Below are positions 53,157-57,828 of a stretch of 57,828 bases of DNA, in pieces. How positions within the stretch are numbered: position 1 is the stretch's first letter; every line of letters begins with the position of its first letter. The position numbers and the translations under genes were made by a program. This stretch comes from Ornithinibacillus gellani (GTDB lineage: Bacteria; Bacillota; Bacilli; Bacillales; Amphibacillaceae), in the NCBI RefSeq assembly GCF_003730295.1, contig NZ_QTSZ01000016.1, forward strand, positions 1 to 57,828, written 5' to 3'. The notes under the pieces are model-generated. The model was not told where the DNA came from and searched no databases. It saw only the letters and a program-made list of their open reading frames with translations.

Positions 53157-54600
53157 TTGCCACATCCTCTTTTTTAAGGAGAAGACGTGTCATAATAAAA
53201 CCACCCGTATAAGCGATAAAGATACCAATAATATAATGAATCATTTTATCTGCATGCATCAAAGGAATAGCCACTAATCCTGATGGTCCCCATGCATTTG
53301 CCATAACATGCATCATCATCACATATGCGCCACCAAAACCTGCGCCAAGGCCTGCTGTAATAAATGGTTTACCAAGTGGTAAAGTAACACCATAAATTAA
53401 AGGTTCGCCAATACCTAGAATTCCAGCTGGTAATGCACCCGCGATAATTTGCTTCATGCGATGATTTCCTACTTTTTTACATATTAAATAAATAGCGATG
53501 GATGCTCCCACCTGTCCTGCACCGGCCATGGCTAATACTGGGAAAAGTGAAACACCACCAAGTAAATCCAATTGAATAGCATAGATCGGAATTAATCCAT
53601 GATGTAGCCCAAGTAGTACCATTGGTAAAAATACAGCTGATAAAATATAACCAGAGATAATACTTACAATTGTATTATCGGATCCAATGATGACACTTAG
53701 CCCACTAACAAGCCAATCAGAAAATATCCCCGATAAAGGCATAATAATAAATACAAAGAGTGAAACGGTAATAAACAGGGTTACAACCGGTGTTACAATT
53801 AAATCCAATACATCAGGAACACGTTTACGTATGGCTTTTTCCAGCTTAGCCAAAATAAACACACCAAATATCACACCGATAATTCCACCTTTTCCAGTCG
53901 TTAAAATAGAGTTTAACGGTTCCTCCGCATCATATAGACCAAAGAGCTGTGAGAGTTCAACGAGAGGTGTAGCTATAGAAATAGCACCAATCATACCACC
54001 TAATGCTTCTGTTGCTCCAAAACGCTTTGCTGCACTTATTCCTGTAAAAATGGAGAAATATCCTAAAAATCCTGTACCGATTAAGGCAAATAATAATCTT
54101 GTTGCTTCCCAAAATTCAGCTGTCAGTGTTCCTTCCCCTTGAAGCGTACCAATTAAGCTACTGAATCCATTAAAAATACCCGCTGCAATGATGGCAGGTA
54201 TCATTGGAATAAAAATACCACCAATTGTTTCAAGCGCGTTTTTTATTTTACCTTTCTTTTGTTTTTGTTTGATGGAAGCCTTATTTTCTTGCCAATCCTC
54301 CGTAACCGCTTGACTGTCATTTGTTACATTTGGACCGTCTTCTGCAGAAATATGATATCTTTCCAACAACAAATCTGTTGATTTCTTCGCTTTACCAGGC
54401 CCAACTATTATTTGAAGCGTATCCGCTTGAACAACACCTAGTACCCCAGCTAATTCTTTTATGCTGGCAACATCAACACGTTCCTCATCTATAATACGAA
54501 TACGCATTCGAGTCATACAGTTGGTTGCTGATTGGATATTGCGCTTACCACCAATCAGCTCCACGATATCATCAATGAACTTCTCTTTTTCATTCGCCAT
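53149..54600 (-). CDS. murP: PTS EIIBC component, N-acetylmuramic acid-type (MurP)
   Basis: 483-residue sugar permease-kinase. The EIIB domain (1 to about 80) has the phosphorylated Cys28 in SATNCMTRMRIRI. A linker with KQKKGKIK leads to the EIIC domain (about 115-475) of the glucose/sucrose superfamily, with the active-site region GIGEPLIYGVTLPLGKPF near residue 398. It has no EIIA domain and must use a shared one. With MurQ and MupG next to it, uptake of MurNAc or a MurNAc-disaccharide is the best call; sucrose- or trehalose-type alternatives are less likely by context. A 26-base gap separates it from murQ. Confidence 0.88.
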   Translation of the reverse strand: MANEKEKFIDDIVELIGGKRNIQSATNCMTRMRIRIIDEERVDVASIKELAGVLGVVQADTLQIIVGPGKAKKSTDLLLERYHISAEDGPNVTNDSQAVTEDWQENKASIKQKQKKGKIKNALETIGGIFIPMIPAIIAAGIFNGFSSLIGTLQGEGTLTAEFWEATRLLFALIGTGFLGYFSIFTGISAAKRFGATEALGGMIGAISIATPLVELSQLFGLYDAEEPLNSILTTGKGGIIGVIFGVFILAKLEKAIRKRVPDVLDLIVTPVVTLFITVSLFVFIIMPLSGIFSDWLVSGLSVIIGSDNTIVSIISGYILSAVFLPMVLLGLHHGLIPIYAIQLDLLGGVSLFPVLAMAGAGQVGASIAIYLICKKVGNHRMKQIIAGALPAGILGIGEPLIYGVTLPLGKPFITAGLGAGFGGAYVMMMHVMANAWGPSGLVAIPLMHADKMIHYIIGIFIAYTGGFIMTRLLLKKEDVANA

Positions 54601-54625
54601 TTAAATCCCACTCCCCCTCTGAATA

Positions 54626-55516
54626 TTATTGTGTTTTTCTAATATGTCCTTTTGATTTCTGAAGCTTTTGCTTAGCAGTGGTTAGATCACAATCCAATAA
54701 AATCATGGTAATAGCCAGCTTCACACTACCTTCTGCCTCCTTTAATTTAGTTTGGGCTATATCTATATTTACTTCTGTTGCAGTCATAATGATGCGTAAT
54801 GCCCTAACTTCCAGCTTTTCATTCGTTGTTTGTAAATCTACCATTAAATTTTTATAAGCCTTACCAATTCCAACCATGGAAATGGTAGAAATCATATTTA
54901 TAATTAGCTTTTGTGCTGTAGCCGCCTTCAATCTAGTGGAACCAGTTAACACTTCAGGCCCAGTCATTACTTCTATAGGAATTGCGGCTATTTTTCCAAT
55001 TTCAGAGTTCTGGTTACATGCGATAGCAACTGTCTGCACACCTATGGAATTAGCATAATTTAAAGCACCAATCACATAAGGTGTTCGACCACTTGCTGCA
55101 AGACCTACAACAACATCCTTTGATTGTAATTGAACATTTTTTAGATCCTGTACCCCCATTGCTTCGCTATCTTCCGCCCCTTCAACTGCTTTGACAAATG
55201 CCTTTTCACCGCCGGCAATAAGTCCAATTACTTGAGTCGGATCTGTACCAAATGTTGGTGGACATTCGACCGCATCTAGTACGCCGAGCCTTCCACTTGT
55301 TCCTGCTCCGACATAAATCAATCTACCCCCTTGGTTAAAAGCATCGATAACTACTTTTACCGCTTTCTCAATTTCTGGAAGGTGGTTCTCAATTTCCTTT
55401 GCAACCTGCTGATCTTCCTTATTCATAGTCTTTAATGCTTCTGCTACGGGCATTTGGTCCAAATTTAGTGTATTTGCATTTTGCTTTTCAGTTGTCATCG
55501 TATCTAAGTTAATCAT
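54626..55516 (-). CDS. murQ: N-acetylmuramic acid 6-phosphate etherase
   Basis: 296-residue SIS-domain lyase that cleaves the lactyl ether of MurNAc-6-phosphate to give GlcNAc-6-phosphate. Conserved elements are GRLIYVGAGTSGRLGVLDAVECPPTFG (given in part as GAGTSGRLG, 70-78) with the catalytic Glu84 (AVECPP), and VVGLAASGRTPYV. Length matches the family (about 300). It starts directly after the stop of the upstream RpiR-type gene, indicating coupling. It feeds the pool used by NagA/NagB, which are elsewhere. Confidence 0.95.
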   Translation of the reverse strand: MINLDTMTTEKQNANTLNLDQMPVAEALKTMNKEDQQVAKEIENHLPEIEKAVKVVIDAFNQGGRLIYVGAGTSGRLGVLDAVECPPTFGTDPTQVIGLIAGGEKAFVKAVEGAEDSEAMGVQDLKNVQLQSKDVVVGLAASGRTPYVIGALNYANSIGVQTVAIACNQNSEIGKIAAIPIEVMTGPEVLTGSTRLKAATAQKLIINMISTISMVGIGKAYKNLMVDLQTTNEKLEVRALRIIMTATEVNIDIAQTKLKEAEGSVKLAITMILLDCDLTTAKQKLQKSKGHIRKTQ

Positions 55517-56362
55517 TTAATGAGACTCCTTTTTAATCAGATTTTTCCCCAAGATTTCAATTGATTTTTCATAATGCATGTTTACATAAGTCGTATAAAG
55601 AATATCAATCAGATTCAGTTGGGAAATTCTCGAAGACATCGCCCCACTTCTGAAAGCGTATTCATTTGCAGCGACAAAAAGTCTATAATCTGCCATATCA
55701 GATATAGTGGTATCTCCATACTTGGTTATTGAAATAAGTTTTGCTTGGTTTTCCTTTACTGTTTTGGCACATTGGATCATTTCATCTGTCTCCCCAGAAT
55801 AAGAAATAACAATTCCAACATCTTGTACCCCCATGTTCTTTGCTATCAGCAATTGAGTATGCCAATCTTCCGCAACATAAACCATCTTGTTAATTCGAGT
55901 AAATTTAAGCTGTGCATCCTTGGCAACAATTAAGGATGCTCCAATACCAAATAACACCAGCTTCTCACATCTATAAATGGATTTAACACACGCATCAATC
56001 ACGTCATATTCGAGTAAACTCTCTGTTTCTTCTAATGATAAGATGTTCTTATTCGTTACCTTTTCGACAATTTCCTTGACACTGTCTATTTTTGTTACAT
56101 CCGCCATTCTTTTGTTTTTATAGTTTTCTCTAACGGCTAGTTCAAAAAGGAGGGATTTTGAAAACTCCTTGTATCCATTAAATTTATTCTTCTTGCATAG
56201 CCGAATAATGGAAGCCGGTGAGGAAAACGTCCTTTCAGCCAATTGGTAAATGGTCAACTTTGATGTTTCTTCTGGGTTGGCTAGTATATAGGAGATAATT
56301 TCCTTTTCTGTTATTGTAGCCTGCCCATAAAATTCTTTTAATCGAATTGTTGCGATTTTCAC
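55517..56362 (-). CDS. murR: RpiR/MurR family regulator of MurNAc utilisation
   Basis: 281-residue regulator. The start is GTG 56360-56362 (VKIATIRLKEFYG) behind GGAGG at nine bases. A longer frame would run across the promoter. An N-terminal RpiR helix-turn-helix (about 15-75; YQLAERTFSSPASIIRLCKKNKFNGY) is followed by a C-terminal SIS domain (about 105-235; FGIGASLIVAKDAQLKFTRI, VISYSGETDEMIQCAKTV) that binds a sugar phosphate, probably MurNAc-6-phosphate. It is the first gene of the operon and probably autoregulates it. Confidence 0.88.
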   Translation of the reverse strand: MKIATIRLKEFYGQATITEKEIISYILANPEETSKLTIYQLAERTFSSPASIIRLCKKNKFNGYKEFSKSLLFELAVRENYKNKRMADVTKIDSVKEIVEKVTNKNILSLEETESLLEYDVIDACVKSIYRCEKLVLFGIGASLIVAKDAQLKFTRINKMVYVAEDWHTQLLIAKNMGVQDVGIVISYSGETDEMIQCAKTVKENQAKLISITKYGDTTISDMADYRLFVAANEYAFRSGAMSSRISQLNLIDILYTTYVNMHYEKSIEILGKNLIKKESH

Positions 56363-56390
56363 TTGATTAGTCCTCCCTGCTATAAGTTCG

Positions 56391-56419
56391 ATGATACCTA
56401 TTATGAAACACAGTGACAA
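56391..56419 (-). promoter_or_regulatory. Sigma-A promoter of the MurNAc operon
   Basis: On the minus strand: TTGTCA (56414-56419), 17 bases, TATCAT (56391-56396). The expected start point lies about 22 bases before GTG 56362. Two TTTCATAAT copies in and just upstream of the promoter region could be regulator sites. Confidence 0.6.
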
Positions 56420-56553
56420 TGGTATTAACAAATTATGAAATAAAGTTCCATATCCCGGTACTAATTAATTGTAACCCCTTTCACGAATGAAACATTTATT
56501 GTATTTTGTGAATAAAAGAAGGGAAAATACAATTTATAAAACGTTTCTTTAGC

Positions 56554-56974
56554 GATTGTTAGTTGAACCAATCAGGCCTTTACTGGCTGTTGATCCCCCA
56601 CCTACAATTCTGGTTATCAACAAATACTCTTAATGTGGGGGGCTTACAGCCAGTTAATCTGTGATAAAGTGAAACTTCAATCAGTGGGGGTTTTTGCACT
56701 CCCCCCGCTGATTGTTAGTTGAACCAATCAGGCCTTTACTGGCTGTTGATCCCCCCTATAATTCTGGTTATCAACAAATACTCTTAATGTGGGGGGCTTA
56801 CAGCCAGTTAATCTGTGATAAAGTGAAACTTCAATCAGTGGGGGTTTTTGCACTCCCCCCGCTGATTGTTAGTTGAACCAATCAGGCCTTTACTGGCTGT
56901 TGACCCCTATAATTCTGGTTATCAACAAATACTCTTAATGTGGGGGGCTTACAGCCAGTTAATCTGTGATAAAA
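56554..56974. repeat. Tandem repeat, three units of about 155 bp, hairpin-forming
   Basis: Near-identical units begin at 56554, 56710 and 56864 (periods 156 and 154); the third lacks the last hairpin. Each unit contains GTTGAT/ATCAAC, ACTGGCTGT/ACAGCCAGT and CCCCC/GGGGG pairings that nest, and AATCAGTGGGGG/CCCCCCGCTGATT (one G-T pair). It is non-coding. Related fragments lie after jetD (25265) and after the alkaline phosphatase gene (42737), so it is a dispersed family. Confidence 0.85.
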
Positions 56975-56980
56975 CCATAA

Positions 56981-57035
56981 AATTAAGCTAAAAAAGCATC
57001 GAATCAATATGATTTGATGCTTTTTTAGCTTAATT
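56981..57035 (-). terminator. Strong terminator of the rRNA/tRNA operon
   Basis: 25-bp stem with one mismatch (56981-57005 with 57011-57035) with A/T-rich arms. It lies at the 3' side of the minus-strand rRNA/tRNA genes. Confidence 0.8.
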
Positions 57036-57114
57036 ATCATGCATGAACTTTTCCAAACCAATAAATGAAAAATGGCTTCTTATTATTTATTCGCTACGTT
57101 AAATCAGCCAAAGA

Positions 57115-57150
57115 AATAAAAAAACGCTTCATCCTTTAAGGACAAGCGTC
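57115..57150 (-). terminator. Terminator just after tRNA-Thr
   Basis: On the minus strand: ACGCTT and AAGCGT (57124-57129, 57144-57149) with inner TCC/GGA, followed by TTTTTTTA. It is nine bases beyond the tRNA-Thr 3' end. Confidence 0.75.
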
Positions 57151-57158
57151 TATCGAAA

Positions 57159-57231
57159 AGCTTCCAACAGGATTTGAACCTGCGACCTCTTCCTTACCAT
57201 GGAAGCGCTCTACCTGCTGAGCTATGGAAGC
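57159..57231 (-). tRNA. tRNA-Thr (GGT anticodon)
   Basis: Complete cloverleaf on the minus strand: acceptor GCTTCCA/TGGAAGC, D-loop AGCTCAGCAGGTAGAGC, anticodon stem CTTCC/GGAAG with loop ATGGTAA (anticodon GGT), T-arm GCAGGTTCAAATCCTGT. CCA is not encoded. Confidence 0.93.
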
Positions 57232-57238
57232 ATAGAAA

Positions 57239-57313
57239 TGGCTCCACAGGTAGGATTCGAACCTACGACCGATCGGTTAACAGCCGATTGCTCTACCACT
57301 GAGCTACTGTGGA
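57239..57313 (-). tRNA. tRNA-Asn (GTT anticodon)
   Basis: Minus-strand cloverleaf: acceptor TCCACAG/CTGTGGA, D-arm AGCTCAGTGGTAGAGC, anticodon stem ATCGG/CCGAT with loop CTGTTAA (anticodon GTT), T-arm GTAGGTTCGAATCCTAC. CCA is encoded. It lies between tRNA-Thr and 5S rRNA. Confidence 0.95.
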
Positions 57314-57412
57314 ATAAGAAGTTAAACTAATGATTAAATTGTATTACTTTATGTACCTTTACATCCAAACTTTATTATAGCAGTAAATAATAAATTAAGA
57401 TACAAAAAAGCG

Positions 57413-57528
57413 GCCTGGCGGCGTCCTACTCTTGCAGAGGCGATGCCTCAACTACCATCGGCGCAGAAGAGCTTAACTACTGTGTTCGGTATGGGAACAG
57501 GTGTGACCTCTTCGCTATTGCTACCAGA
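57413..57528 (-). rRNA. rrf: 5S ribosomal RNA
   Basis: About 116 nucleotides on the minus strand, starting TCTGGTAGCAATAGCGAAGAG and ending near CGCCGCCAGGC. It contains the conserved CCATACCGAACAC and CGCCGATGGTAG elements, and terminal strands pair. The ends are set by pairing and could shift by a base or two. Confidence 0.95.
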
Positions 57529-57657
57529 CCTGCAGGATACAGGTCATTCTAATATCCATAGAAGCGAATCCTTATGGATAGAATTTCCTTTTAATAAAAA
57601 TTTATACCCTGAAAACCAAATAAGCGATCATTCAATGACATGTCAACCAAAATAAGT

Positions 57658-57828
57658 TAGTTAAGTCCTCGATCAATTAGTATCCGTCAGCTGCACGTGT
57701 CACCACGCTTCCACCTCGGACCTATCAACCTCATCGTCTTTGAGGGATCTTACTCACTTGAAGTGATGGGAAGTCTCATCTTGAGGGGGGCTTCATGCTT
57801 AGATGCTTTCAGCACTTATCCTTTCCAC
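57658..57828 (-). rRNA. rrl: 23S ribosomal RNA, 3' end (partial)
   Basis: The minus strand shows the 3' terminal 23S segment (ending GATCGAGGACTTAAC near 57658). It is truncated by the window edge. Order 23S-5S-tRNA-Asn-tRNA-Thr is usual for Bacillaceae rRNA operons. The exact 3' end is approximate. Confidence 0.93.

Noticed and set aside
56535-56550. cre site upstream of the MurNAc operon
   Set aside because: AAAACGTTTCTT shows three mismatches to the consensus on either strand.
57443-57655. 70-residue ORF at the right end
   Set aside because: It lies across the 5S rRNA gene and the 5S-23S spacer.

Overview
The window comes from a low-GC Gram-positive bacterium of the family Bacillaceae. 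The gene content (hag flagellin, Bpr-like subtilase, SipW/CalY, MurR-MurQ-MurP-MupG), the Bacillus-type signals (sigma-A promoters, cre, Fur, Pho and LexA boxes) and the rRNA/tRNA sequences suggest an Oceanobacillus/Virgibacillus-like genus. The genus is inferred from family resemblance, not from a database search.

Layout. 1-5.8 kb: a truncated LAGLIDADG endonuclease remnant, flagellin with a sigma-D promoter and a CsrA-type leader, a Fur-controlled siderophore ABC importer lacking its ATPase, then a patch of decayed genes. 5.9-11.1 kb: a 1319-residue secreted Bpr-like protease with three CWB2 wall-binding repeats, and a lipoprotein. 11.8-14.9 kb: an unrecognised cluster made of an 81-residue one-helix peptide enclosed by a perfect 16-bp inverted repeat, an ABC ATPase, a large permease, a small membrane protein and a mini-M50 (HELIH) protease. 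This is my best candidate for an undescribed peptide system. 15-17 kb: a SEC-C protein, a mini-WYL gene under an apparent LexA box, and an S51 peptidase. 17.1-25.3 kb: a complete type I Wadjet (JetABCD) anti-plasmid operon, followed by a 52-bp tandem repeat.

25.8-29.8 kb: an MMPL exporter with a divergent TetR regulator, and a PhnP-like metallo-hydrolase. 29.8-39.5 kb: a carbohydrate (probably sugar-acid or polysaccharide-derived) catabolic regulon with a LipO-like binding lipoprotein, a DUF2264 protein, two TIM-barrel isomerases, a hydroxyacid dehydrogenase, a DUF993 aldolase-like protein, a Gfo/Idh/MocA oxidoreductase and an AraC regulator, with cre sites at both promoters. 39.7-45.1 kb: extracellular proteins. 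These are a chitin-active LPMO, a Pho-box-controlled alkaline phosphatase and a glycerophosphodiesterase that share a C-terminal helical domain, a SipW-type signal peptidase and its probable client CalY/TasA.

45.8-51.4 kb: a nucleoside phosphorylase/MFS pair beside a PucR-type regulator that is broken by a 1.8-kb IS3-family element. 52.1-56.4 kb: a N-acetylmuramic acid recycling operon (murR-murQ-murP-mupG). 56.5-57.8 kb: a three-copy 155-bp tandem repeat, strong terminators, tRNA-Thr, tRNA-Asn, 5S rRNA and the 3' end of 23S rRNA, all forming the end of an rRNA operon read on the minus strand.

Several starts were moved inward from the longest open frame where a ribosome-binding site, lipobox, signal peptide or promoter position decided the matter.
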